Part shown: in pieces, positions 31,845-41,100 of the stretch
Layout of the letters: every line of letters starts with the position of its first letter
Position numbering within the stretch: the first letter of the stretch is position 1
Made by a program: the position numbers and the translations under genes
DNA from: a virus
DNA length: 57,877 bases
IMG/VR virus record: IMGVR_UViG_3300044712_001634
Coordinates: 1 to 57,877 of that record
Strand: one strand, 5' to 3'
The notes under the pieces: model-generated
What the model saw: the letters and a program-made list of their open reading frames with translations, nothing else
Database searches by the model: none
What the model was told of the DNA's origin: nothing

Positions 31845-32177
31845 ATGGCAAGAAAATCTTTTGCACAGTTCGTGGATGAGGTTGTCCCGACGACAGCAAA
31901 CAGGAAACTGTATGCCCGTAGAATAGTGATTGAGATCCCAGATGACGGGGATGCTACAATCAACTATGTGATGGAGCGTGCAACTCATGTTGGTGGAAAC
32001 ATCACCCGTGAGCTGGCTCAGAATATCATCCTGCCCATCAATGACACCAACGAGTACCCGATGCTCAGACTATCTGATGGCACTCCCACGGGTAATACCA
32101 TTGACGATAAGAAGTTGGAGCAAGTGCTTTTTAGCAAGCTGAAGGCATATCTGGCATCACAACAAAGTGGAGGGTAA
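31845..32177 (+). CDS. Tail-region protein, 110 aa
   Basis: AAGGAG site. FAQFVDEVVPTTANRKLYAR then NTIDDKKLEQVLFSKLKAYL. Position next to the fibre suggests a fibre chaperone or small tail part. No family. Confidence 0.55.
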   Translation: MARKSFAQFVDEVVPTTANRKLYARRIVIEIPDDGDATINYVMERATHVGGNITRELAQNIILPINDTNEYPMLRLSDGTPTGNTIDDKKLEQVLFSKLKAYLASQQSGG

Positions 32178-32182
32178 CTTTG

Positions 32183-32341
32183 ATGGACGAAATCAAAAAT
32201 CTTAAAGCTGAAGCTTTCGATCTTATGTCTCAGAGAGGGGAAATACAATTATTCCTACGGGAGATAGAAAATAAGATTCTGGCCAAGGTAAACGAAATCA
32301 ACGCCAAGGTGGCGGCGTTAACGCCACCGGAACCAGAGTAA
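32183..32341 (+). CDS. Coiled-coil small protein, 52 aa
   Basis: ATG with AGGGTAACTT upstream. The product is a single heptad-rich helix (LREIENKILAKVNEINAKVA) ending PPEPE. It may oligomerise with the neighbouring tail proteins. Confidence 0.55.
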   Translation: MDEIKNLKAEAFDLMSQRGEIQLFLREIENKILAKVNEINAKVAALTPPEPE

Positions 32342-32354
32342 ATCGGAGCCCTGA

Positions 32355-33626
32355 ATGCTTTCCTTCCTGGAATACGAATCGTCAGCAGATTTGTCCGTCC
32401 GTCTCCGCAACGTGCTCCGGCAATTTTGGGACTTCACGGCGCTGGAGTGGGTTGCGGTTGAGAACGATAACACTCGTGTCTATTATGACGAGACAGCTAA
32501 TGGCGACGGAATGAGCCTGTATGCATGCACCGTTACAGTTCCGTTGGGTGGGCCGTATATCCAGGAAGCGGTGGATGCTGCCGGAGAGGTTGTGGCCTCG
32601 GACACAACAGCGCTCGATATCTCGGTCTCCGCTGTTGCCGGAGAGGTTGAGGTAAGTATCTCAGCGCCGACAGTTGTGGAAATACGCCAGGAGATGGACG
32701 CGAACAGCACAAAGCTGGCGAACCTGAACGCAACGGTTTCCTCACGATCTACCTACGCGGGTGGTCCGGTCGAGTCTGTCCTGGGGGCAGTCGGAAGCGT
32801 TACCGGGGCAGTCGGCAGTGTCACGGCTCCCGTAACTGTCGGGACCAACCAAGACAAGACCGGGTACAGCCTGTCAACCGCCGCCATTCTGGCAATCTGG
32901 AACCAGGCCACGGCGGCTGGCGGCATACTGGTTAACACCTTTGGCGCAAAATTAAGGGATTGGGTGCTCGGTACAGACAACAAGGCACTCGTCTCAACGG
33001 ATGCACAAGACCTGTCCACTACTCTCGATGTTAACGCCAAAACGGTGGAGGATAAAACCGGGTACGCACTCACGGCAGCCTATGACGCGGCAAAGACAGC
33101 GGCGTCACAAACATCGGTCAACGCGATACCTACGGCTCCTCTGCTTGCGGCAGATGCACGGCTTGACCACCTGGATGCTGATATTTCCGCGATACCTACC
33201 GCCCCGCTCCTTGAAGCTAATTACACTGCTCCGGACAACGCTTCCGTGGCAGCCATACTCGCGGCGCTCCAGAACGCAACCTACGGGCTATTGAGACTGG
33301 ACACAGAGATTGACGCTATCACTACGGCACTGTCATCCCTCGCAACCAATACCGACATGCAGACGGTTCTGACCCGACTGACGATCGCGCGCGCGGCCCT
33401 GCTGGACAATTTGCAGTATCTGACCGCTGTGCCCGGCCTTACGACCGAGCAGGCCGGAATCCTGACCGAGGCGAGGGATGAGGCGAAGAAGGCCCGGCAA
33501 TTCTCGTCAAACAAAGCCGTTATCGCCAATGATGGCCTTTCTGTGACGGTCTATGCCGATGATGACGTAACTCCGCTGTGGGTGTTTTCAATCCCCGACA
33601 ACAAGCACCGGGTGCCGGTTAGATGA
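32355..33626 (+). CDS. Tail/baseplate-like protein, 423 aa
   Basis: Beta-sandwich N-terminus (FWDFTALEWVAVENDNTRVY), Gly-rich linker (GAVGSVTGAVGSVTAPVTVG), repeated AIPTAPLL segments and a C-terminal beta domain (LSVTVYADDDVTPLWVFSIP). It resembles fibre-attachment/baseplate proteins that carry a BppU-like start. Confidence 0.65.
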   Translation: MLSFLEYESSADLSVRLRNVLRQFWDFTALEWVAVENDNTRVYYDETANGDGMSLYACTVTVPLGGPYIQEAVDAAGEVVASDTTALDISVSAVAGEVEVSISAPTVVEIRQEMDANSTKLANLNATVSSRSTYAGGPVESVLGAVGSVTGAVGSVTAPVTVGTNQDKTGYSLSTAAILAIWNQATAAGGILVNTFGAKLRDWVLGTDNKALVSTDAQDLSTTLDVNAKTVEDKTGYALTAAYDAAKTAASQTSVNAIPTAPLLAADARLDHLDADISAIPTAPLLEANYTAPDNASVAAILAALQNATYGLLRLDTEIDAITTALSSLATNTDMQTVLTRLTIARAALLDNLQYLTAVPGLTTEQAGILTEARDEAKKARQFSSNKAVIANDGLSVTVYADDDVTPLWVFSIPDNKHRVPVR

Positions 33627-35401
33627 TTCAGGCGCACGAACAGGTTGACGGTGGAGAGGAATACCTCGGCTTTGCCCGGCAGATGCTCTCTGGATTGGAC
33701 CGAGCCAGGCGCGAGGCCGGATCCCCATCCATGACATGGGGGCCATGCCAGGTAATGAGCGCCGAGATATATATCGTAGCCTCGGAAGACGGCAACCTGA
33801 TACGGATAGTAAACGAAGAAGCAGAGGGATTTTTATGCCATCCTCGCACGGGAGCGATTATCGCCCAAACCCTTCCACCTGGTCGGATGGTGAATGGCAC
33901 AGGATTCGACCCGCAGGGCGGGGCGTTACCAGGGCGCCCCAGGATGTACCCCCTGGTGGATGACGACCACGGCACACGATTGATTGCCCTTGACGGAGGA
34001 GAGTGGAAGCTGACGAAAGACCCGCCGGAGAACTACGGCAATGTTGACTGGAAAGGATCTCAGGATGAAATACTGACATGGAGAGGTCCACCGTCACGAA
34101 TCTTCCCTTTGGACCCCTTGGTCGAGTATCCGGGATTTACCGTTGAGGAGGAAGTAGTCGGCGAGGTCTTTTACTACACCTCTTTCGGACCCAATGTTTA
34201 CCGTAGCGGCAGCATATACGATACGGCGCCTTCGCTTGGCGTGTCTGATACCAAGGTGCTCGGAGCGGCACTGGCCAAGGCCGATGGAGCATTGCTGGTC
34301 ATCCTCGGCACCAACTACCGGGATATCGCGAATCCGGCGGACGCGACAGGGGGGTTCTTCTTCGAGGCGTGGAAGAAGGGTGCAGAGTGGACCAGGCTCG
34401 GCTATTTGCAGGGTGAGCGGGCTAAGGTGCCCTGGTTTTTCAATGCGTCAGGGACTGAGGCCCAGACAGTTCAGGGGTATGTTCGCTACAAGGTTGTGAT
34501 TGCCGAGGCCGTGGCGACATTCTCGCAGTCCTCAACCATCGTGACAGAAAGCGTAGCGACAATACAATCAACGGCATCGCAGGAAGAGCTTGATTGCATA
34601 GGCCCAAGGATGCCGGAGCCACCGGGAGCGGAAGCGTTGGAACTTGGCTATCACCTGTCAGGCACATGCCGGATACAACAGCGGGGGAAGCGGTTAATCG
34701 CCGTTGATTACAAAGGAGACGTGGAGGTAGAGAGATTCGCCGAGGTGAACAACGTCACGGAATCATCCTACGATTCCGTAAAGCAGGGCTATAGCACTGA
34801 ATCTATAGCTGTGCCGAATGAACCTTCAGGGATGCCGTACCCATCTGCACCTACACTATATGTTGAAAATATAGTAGGTTATCAAGACGCGGCTAGCATT
34901 AGTCATGGTGGTTTTTGTGGAACTCCGTTGTTCGCTGTAACTTGCGGAGAAATTAGCGAAGATAATTCTAGTATAACAGGATTGTCTTGCTGCACGGACG
35001 GTGATGTAACTATTACTGGCTCAGATGAGAATGGTTGCCGAACTGTTGAATATACTTTTAATATAGACCATATTGTTCCTGTTGGTTATCCCGGTTCTTG
35101 GGAATTTAGATTCCCTCAGGGGTGTGGAGTTTACTGTGGTGGAGAACAATATGCTCCAACCACTGTATATGTTATGGGAGCAATTGTAGATGATGGTATT
35201 GGTACCATATCTGAGTCATGGCCTGGATGTGGCTATGGTGTCACTTGTGGAAGTGATTTAAGAATAATAGCTTATGGTGTAGGTTATGATTATTATTTTA
35301 GCTTTGAGAGGTACGCTGGAAGAGATGAGTATGGTACTAAGCTTGTCTCTTACTCCCACGCTAAAATTCTAGGTCAGTATACGGTGCCAGCATGTCCATA
35401 A
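33623..35401 (+). CDS. Tail tip/receptor-binding candidate, 592 aa, mosaic
   Basis: Overlaps the previous end by ATGA. The first 410 residues have the GC content and style of the module (YIVASEDGNLIRIVNEEAEG, then SRIFPLDPLVEYPGFTVEEE). From about 34850 the coding DNA turns AT-rich and the protein turns Cys/Gly-rich (FAVTCGEISEDNSSITGLSC). The change within one gene points to exchange of the distal, host-contacting domain. No enzyme motif is seen. Confidence 0.65.
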   Translation: MIQAHEQVDGGEEYLGFARQMLSGLDRARREAGSPSMTWGPCQVMSAEIYIVASEDGNLIRIVNEEAEGFLCHPRTGAIIAQTLPPGRMVNGTGFDPQGGALPGRPRMYPLVDDDHGTRLIALDGGEWKLTKDPPENYGNVDWKGSQDEILTWRGPPSRIFPLDPLVEYPGFTVEEEVVGEVFYYTSFGPNVYRSGSIYDTAPSLGVSDTKVLGAALAKADGALLVILGTNYRDIANPADATGGFFFEAWKKGAEWTRLGYLQGERAKVPWFFNASGTEAQTVQGYVRYKVVIAEAVATFSQSSTIVTESVATIQSTASQEELDCIGPRMPEPPGAEALELGYHLSGTCRIQQRGKRLIAVDYKGDVEVERFAEVNNVTESSYDSVKQGYSTESIAVPNEPSGMPYPSAPTLYVENIVGYQDAASISHGGFCGTPLFAVTCGEISEDNSSITGLSCCTDGDVTITGSDENGCRTVEYTFNIDHIVPVGYPGSWEFRFPQGCGVYCGGEQYAPTTVYVMGAIVDDGIGTISESWPGCGYGVTCGSDLRIIAYGVGYDYYFSFERYAGRDEYGTKLVSYSHAKILGQYTVPACP

Positions 35402-35742
35402 AAAGTGAACATATAAAACAAGCAAATATGCAGATTGCAAAAGACAAGTACCCAGAGTTATCTCCAGAAGATGCTTATGTGAAACTCATGGAGGATATTG
35501 CAGAATGGCATAAGAAACAAATGCCGTCACTTGGTCAAGCTGCCATTGGTTTAGCTGGTTCGTTAAGAGTAATGGCTCAACATCATTTCCGTGAGGTATT
35601 GGATGAGGAGTATAATCGACGGATGGAAATCTGTTCTTCCTGCGAATACCTTGATGCTTCGGGGCGTTGCGTGAAATGCCGTTGTCCCATGCGGCGTAAG
35701 GCCCGATGGGAAGGAATGATTTGCAAAGATGGGAGATGGTAA
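35392..35742 (+). CDS. Cys-cluster protein of the tail region, 116 aa
   Basis: The C-terminus CSSCEYLDASGRCVKCRCPM is a tight Cys cluster of the type seen in small phage zinc proteins. The N-terminal helix EHIKQANMQIAKDKYP is charged. Overlaps the previous gene by 10 bp. AT-rich like the exchanged segment. Confidence 0.65.
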   Translation: MSIKSEHIKQANMQIAKDKYPELSPEDAYVKLMEDIAEWHKKQMPSLGQAAIGLAGSLRVMAQHHFREVLDEEYNRRMEICSSCEYLDASGRCVKCRCPMRRKARWEGMICKDGRW

Positions 35743-35745
35743 ATT

Positions 35746-36768
35746 ATGTACCTTGACCCAATAAGTGCAGAATGTTATGAATGCTTTAATAAAGTTGTGT
35801 CTCCGCTTGGATATCACAAGGAAAGGTCTGTTTCTCATGCAGTTAATATTTTGACAAAATTGACTGGGGGGAGTTCAGACATTATTCTTCACTCTCGGGA
35901 CAGAGCCTACAATACCTTCGTTGCTTATAATAAGACAGGAAAAGGCTTATCGTGGGAAGTGTGGACAATGTACTCAACGCATCAGAATATGTTTACAGAA
36001 GGGTTGTGGGCTGAAGGGTATGCGGGGAGTCTGTCCGACTCAATAGTTGACGAGCGGAATATCATCCTGTTCATGGATTTGCGGCATGACGTTGTAGCCT
36101 ACAAGAAGATACGGAGAGTGATTTCGCTGCACAATAACGGGATTGATTTACCGGATTTCCTTCCGCAGAACTCGGAAATCCCGCCTGATGAACCGTACTA
36201 CGACTTTGTGAAGTTCCCCGCGACAACTCTTACGATTGTTACCACGACGTCCTATCATGTGGAGATTGGCGGGAAGAAATATACCTTCGATGAAAGCACT
36301 ACCACGGAGAACAGGTCCGAAAATATTGCGCTCAGTTTCACAAATAATTGGACGTGGGGCAATATCCCGGACCTGAACACGCCGGAGTACCACTTGTGGG
36401 AGCAGTATTTCCTGGGGGTTTTGCCGAACCCCGTAGCCGATGGCTACGACTATTTCGAGCCGTTCTGGCAGGATGAATACCTGTCGTGCGAGTCAGACAT
36501 CATCATTAATGAGCTTTTCAGGGTGGGGTATGGGTACACACACTCAGAATCAGAGCCTACATCTCAGGATTTCGTAACCCCATATTGCGACCCGTCACCA
36601 CAGGGATCGTGGGCAGTGGACGCCAAGGGGAACGTGTTTATATCTCAGCTTGCCGAGGGTGCTGTCTTTAACAGGCTGATAACGTCGAGCGGAGTGGAAA
36701 GCCTGCCTGAAACTATTGATGAGATGGAAGGGGAAAACCCGGTGTATTTCCCGGTTGCCCCGGTGTGA
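35746..36768 (+). CDS. Unknown tail-region protein, 340 aa
   Basis: The start follows the previous stop by three bases. First third AT-rich, remainder GC-richer, so the right boundary of the mosaic segment falls inside this gene near 36010. Beta-rich with Trp clusters (KGLSWEVWTMYSTHQNM), no enzyme motif. May accompany the tip protein. Confidence 0.6.
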   Translation: MYLDPISAECYECFNKVVSPLGYHKERSVSHAVNILTKLTGGSSDIILHSRDRAYNTFVAYNKTGKGLSWEVWTMYSTHQNMFTEGLWAEGYAGSLSDSIVDERNIILFMDLRHDVVAYKKIRRVISLHNNGIDLPDFLPQNSEIPPDEPYYDFVKFPATTLTIVTTTSYHVEIGGKKYTFDESTTTENRSENIALSFTNNWTWGNIPDLNTPEYHLWEQYFLGVLPNPVADGYDYFEPFWQDEYLSCESDIIINELFRVGYGYTHSESEPTSQDFVTPYCDPSPQGSWAVDAKGNVFISQLAEGAVFNRLITSSGVESLPETIDEMEGENPVYFPVAPV

Positions 36769-36780
36769 CAGTATTCAAGG

Positions 36781-36801
36781 TGTTCACCATAATGTGTAAC
36801 A
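36781..36801. promoter_or_regulatory. Dyad element, degenerate copy 3
   Basis: TGTTC-ACCATAATGTG-TAACA. It keeps the CATAAT centre and one intact arm. It is 20 bp before the ATG of the ejection-linked gene at 36822. Confidence 0.5.
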
Positions 36802-36821
36802 GCGAATAAGGGGGTGGGGAA

Positions 36822-38180
36822 ATGGCACTGCTTGATAATTACAAAAAAGGGGTACGGCAGATAGCATCAATAGGTGATGTGTTTGATGTGCCTGTTCGGG
36901 CCGGTAAGCAGTTACTCCAGACGGGGAAGTATCTAGCCAACGAAGGGATTGGAGCGGCAACGGGGATTAAGTTCCCTGGCATCACCAACGAAAGCGAGCC
37001 TATTCTAGGCGGCGTTAAAGACCGCATCGGGCAGGTAGCGGACGATGTGAAATCGGACCTGGCCGGGATGGGCGCAAAGCCGGTTCAGACGATAGGAGCG
37101 ATTCCGGAAGTTTCCAAAATGAGTAACGGCCAGTTACCTAATGATTTCGTAAAACAGAAGGGGGGTGTCAAGAGCGCCCTCAACTCTATTTACGGTGATG
37201 CCGCCGCTGCATCTCCTCCGGCTGCTGCAGCACCGGTGACGAACGTCACCCAGGTTGGTGCCGGAACACCTCCCCCCGCGGCCCAGACCGCATCGGCTCA
37301 ACCGGCAAAGGCCCAGCCGATTGACGGCGGCAGCGGCTTTGCCGTGGTGGACGGCAAGCGAATCAACTACCAGGATATCGGCGCCACTGGTGACCCGTTG
37401 AAGAAAAGCGGCGGGTACGTCATGACGAAGGCTGTCCCGGGGATAGGCGATATTCCATCGGACCCGAACGTCGGCGCAGCCGACAGGGAATACAACCGAC
37501 AGGTACAGCAGGCGCGTACGACACAGGACCAGCTCAACCTTTCAGGGATAGGCGTCATGGACCCTGGCGCCGCGGTGAGGGATATTGCGTTTCGACAAGG
37601 CCAGCAGGACCTGGACCAACGCGGCGAGGCGGTGAATATCGCAGGGCAGAAAGAGGCCTCCGAAGCGGACTACAGGAACAGGGTTCTGGCTATCAATGCG
37701 CCGCTGATAGGAGCTAACACGCAAAAGGCTCTTTCCGATGCGGCGGTGAACCAGTTTGCAATCAGTCCGGAGGGGGTGAAGCAGGCGCAGGCCAAGGAAG
37801 GGTTAAAAGACCGCAAGGACGCCGTGACCAAATACTTCAACCTGTTCAAAGACCGGTCTCTTCCGCAGGATTGGGCAGGCAAACACATGGAAATTGCGAA
37901 AAAGTACGCCATGGCGGATGACCCGAGCAACGATTACAGTATCCGCTTTAACCCGGCGAGCCCCAACAAGATGGGGATAGGGGTAAGCAAGAAACTGTTC
38001 GACCCCATGGTGCAGGACTATTTGAAGAAAGGGTATTCTGAAGGTGATGCCATGGCCCGAGCGTTCGGTGACCTGCAGGGCCTTCAAAAATCGAGGGGAG
38101 AGCAACTTTACGAAAACATTCCGAACATGGACCGTTTTCCGAAGACAGGAAATAAACCTGAAAACGAACTGGGAGTCTGA
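36822..38180 (+). CDS. Internal virion protein-like, 452 aa
   Basis: GGGTGGGG precedes the ATG. The N-terminal 100 residues are amphipathic. A linker rich in Ala/Pro/Gln (AAAPVTNVTQVGAGTPPPAA) and a C-terminal helical bundle (REYNRQVQQARTTQDQLNLS) follow. Placed directly before the giant ejected protein, it is likely part of the internal/ejection complex. Confidence 0.6.
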   Translation: MALLDNYKKGVRQIASIGDVFDVPVRAGKQLLQTGKYLANEGIGAATGIKFPGITNESEPILGGVKDRIGQVADDVKSDLAGMGAKPVQTIGAIPEVSKMSNGQLPNDFVKQKGGVKSALNSIYGDAAAASPPAAAAPVTNVTQVGAGTPPPAAQTASAQPAKAQPIDGGSGFAVVDGKRINYQDIGATGDPLKKSGGYVMTKAVPGIGDIPSDPNVGAADREYNRQVQQARTTQDQLNLSGIGVMDPGAAVRDIAFRQGQQDLDQRGEAVNIAGQKEASEADYRNRVLAINAPLIGANTQKALSDAAVNQFAISPEGVKQAQAKEGLKDRKDAVTKYFNLFKDRSLPQDWAGKHMEIAKKYAMADDPSNDYSIRFNPASPNKMGIGVSKKLFDPMVQDYLKKGYSEGDAMARAFGDLQGLQKSRGEQLYENIPNMDRFPKTGNKPENELGV

Positions 38181-38182
38181 TA

Positions 38183-41100
38183 ATGGGCGTCTATGATTAC
38201 GATATTCCGGCGTTTCTGAATGTTGACACGGATGCAATCCTGAAGGATTTCCGCTCGAAGCCTATTCCCCAATATGTACCACCTCCCGAGCCGGTGCAGG
38301 AAGAATCCGAGTTCGTCAAGGGTGTCAAGCGCGGTACGGAAGGGCTGAAGAGCGCCGCCTATGGCGCTGCCGGGCTCATAGGCTCAGGACTCGGGATAGA
38401 CGAGGTGCGCGATTGGGGCTACCAGGGCTTCCAGGAGCATGAGGCAGAGGCCGCCAAGCATGCTGGCCGGGTCCAGAACATTGAGGACATCAAGAGCATC
38501 GGCGACGCGGGGGACTGGGCCGCCGGTACGTTCGGAAGTCTAGTACCGTCCATCGGAGAGGCGGCGGTTACGTCTGCCGCCGGCGCTGTTATAGGTTCTG
38601 CGATTGGCCCGGAAGGGACGATCGCAGGCGGTGTCACCGGTTTGGTGGGCAGGCAGGCCGCCAAGTCCATGGTGCGCAAGCTCGCACGGGAGTATGTCAG
38701 GGAGGGAATGGAGCGTCAGGTTGCCAAGGAAGTGGCGAAAAAAGCTGTTGAATCTCTCCCCGCCAAGGCACTCAGGCGCAATATCGGCACCAAGGTTGGT
38801 ATTGTGGCCGGTACCGCTCCCGTAGAGGCGGGCGGCATGTGGGGAGAGGGGATGCAGCAGGGGAAAGACAATCCCTATTCCGCCGCCGTGTTCGGTACGC
38901 TTTCCGGCCTGTCTGAACTGTTGGGCGGAGAAGCGGAACTGATTGACGTCTTCACTAATCCGGCCCGCCAGGCGGTGAAGGGGAATGTCCTGAAGCGGAT
39001 AGGCGTGGAGCTTGGCAAGACCATCCCCCAGGAGGCAGGGCAGGAAGCGACACAGGAAGTCCTCAGTATCATCAACCGCAAGGTGGCGGACCCCTCATAC
39101 GATATGTTCGGGGAGGATGCGCGTAGCCGCGTGCTCAACTCGGCCGCTGCCGGCGCTCTCGGCGGTGTGGCGTTCGGTGGAGTCGGCGGGGTGATGTCTG
39201 GTGGGCCAAAGACGCAGACGGAGGTTGAGGCAGGAACACCGGACACCCAGTCGCCGGTTCAAGCCTCTGAAACCGACCCATGGAAAGCTGCCGATGAAAC
39301 TCCGCATCCGGTAACAGCAGTGGAGGCCGAAGAGCAGCCGGTGATGCCGGAAGCGCCCAAGGGGGTCATGACAAAAGCAGTAGCAGCCGGGGTTTCGTCA
39401 GGGCTTATTCCTCAAACCGGACTGGGAAATGCTCCCGGAATTGTCCAGGATACTTCAGCATCGGCCATTGGCACGATTCCCGGTGTTGCTGATGCCTCTT
39501 CAGCGCCACCTACACAGACCACCAATGAACTCGTTCTGGACGAAGCCCGCGACTGGGCGAATCAGCAGATTGCCGCCGGCAGAACTCACCTGATGCGGCA
39601 AAATCTTGAACCTCCCGACATTTACTATCAGCGCCTGATAGGGGAATATCGGCGGAAGGACAGAGCTCCAGCCATTGACCAGACCGCGGCGAATCCGGAA
39701 ACCGGTCCGAAATATGCCAGCGTCCCACTTGTGAACCCGGAAACAGGCGCAACCGAGATTGTCAAACCGGAAGAGGTCATGGATAGGCTGATGAATGGTT
39801 GGAGAGCGCCTGAAAACGTGACTCCAGCCACCAGCGCCCAGCCAGAAGCCCCGGAAGTTAATATCCTCTCCACGGTCAGCGACGCCGACCGGAGCCTCCT
39901 GAAGGCAGCGGCGGACCGTGCGCAATACTGGGAACGCGGCTCCATGAAAAACGGACGCTCCAACAAGACGGACCTATTCCCGTGGATGTCGTCCTGGCCT
40001 ACAACGAGCCCTGCGGAAGTGGCTAAGTCGATAGGTAATTTTCTGGATGGTAAGAAACTGGGTGACGTACAGCAACGGCTGGTTACCGCGGCCTTGGAGT
40101 TCGAGCGGGAAAACCCTGTGCCGTTTGGTCGAGAATCTATAACGCCTGAAAAGGAGGTGGTTCAAGATGAAGAAACACAAGAAGAGGTGCGGGGGCAAGG
40201 GCAGCGGGAAGTAGCGCCTGCAGTTACAGATGCTCTGCGCGAAAAGGCGCGCCGGTACTCCGAAAAGGCGGGATATGGGTCTGATATTACGGAATGGAGC
40301 GATAAGGAAATCGCAAGCTTTGTAAAAACGTATGAGGCCTGGCGTTTCGCGGAGACGCAAAAGCAGCACCTCACGCAGAAGATAGCCCGCACCAAAGAGC
40401 CGAAGGCCCTGGCGCGGCTGCAAAAAACCCTGGAGCAAGTAAAGGCGAGACAGAAAGAACTGTTACCGAAAGGGGCGGAGCGTGGCGAAGAAACCGGAAA
40501 TCAGGGAACCGCTGGAGAAATCGCGACCGGAGCCGAAACAGTGCCGCCGGTGCAAAAACTGGATGGACAGGCAGGCGAAGGAATGCCCGTGGTGCAGTCT
40601 GCCGATGAAATAGCGGAAGGGGGGATGCCGGATGGTTTGTCCGAAGTGCGGCAAGAAGTCGGCGGGGAGAAAGAAGAAGTGCCCGCAGTGCGGGGAGAAG
40701 ATGTAGAAGGTGGGCAAAAGGCAAAGGGCGAAGGGCAAAGGGAAAAGATAGTCGGGAAGCTGAAGGCTCATGTGAATGAAGAAACGGCCGGGAAGATAGC
40801 CGACCTGATTGCCGAGGAGTACGCGGGCAAGAAGGCCTTGGGGCCTGCCTGGCTGGCGAACCGGATAAAGAAGGGCTGGGTTCAAAAGTGGACGGACCAT
40901 ATTGGTGAAGTCAACGAAAAGGTGGGAGGAGAAGAAGTTGGTACAGAACAGGGAAAAACCGAGGAAGAAACCCAAGTAAGGGAAAAGACGCGACCTGAAA
41001 AACTTCTTGATACGCTTGAAAAAGCCTACGAGACACAAACGAAACGCCTGAACATGATGGACTTGCCTGTCCCATCCAAAGAGGATGTTCAACAGTATCT

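Noticed and set aside
32753-33294. Long frames in alternative registers over the tail gene
   Set aside because: They lack ribosome sites, overlap a well-supported gene fully and show no protein-like pattern.
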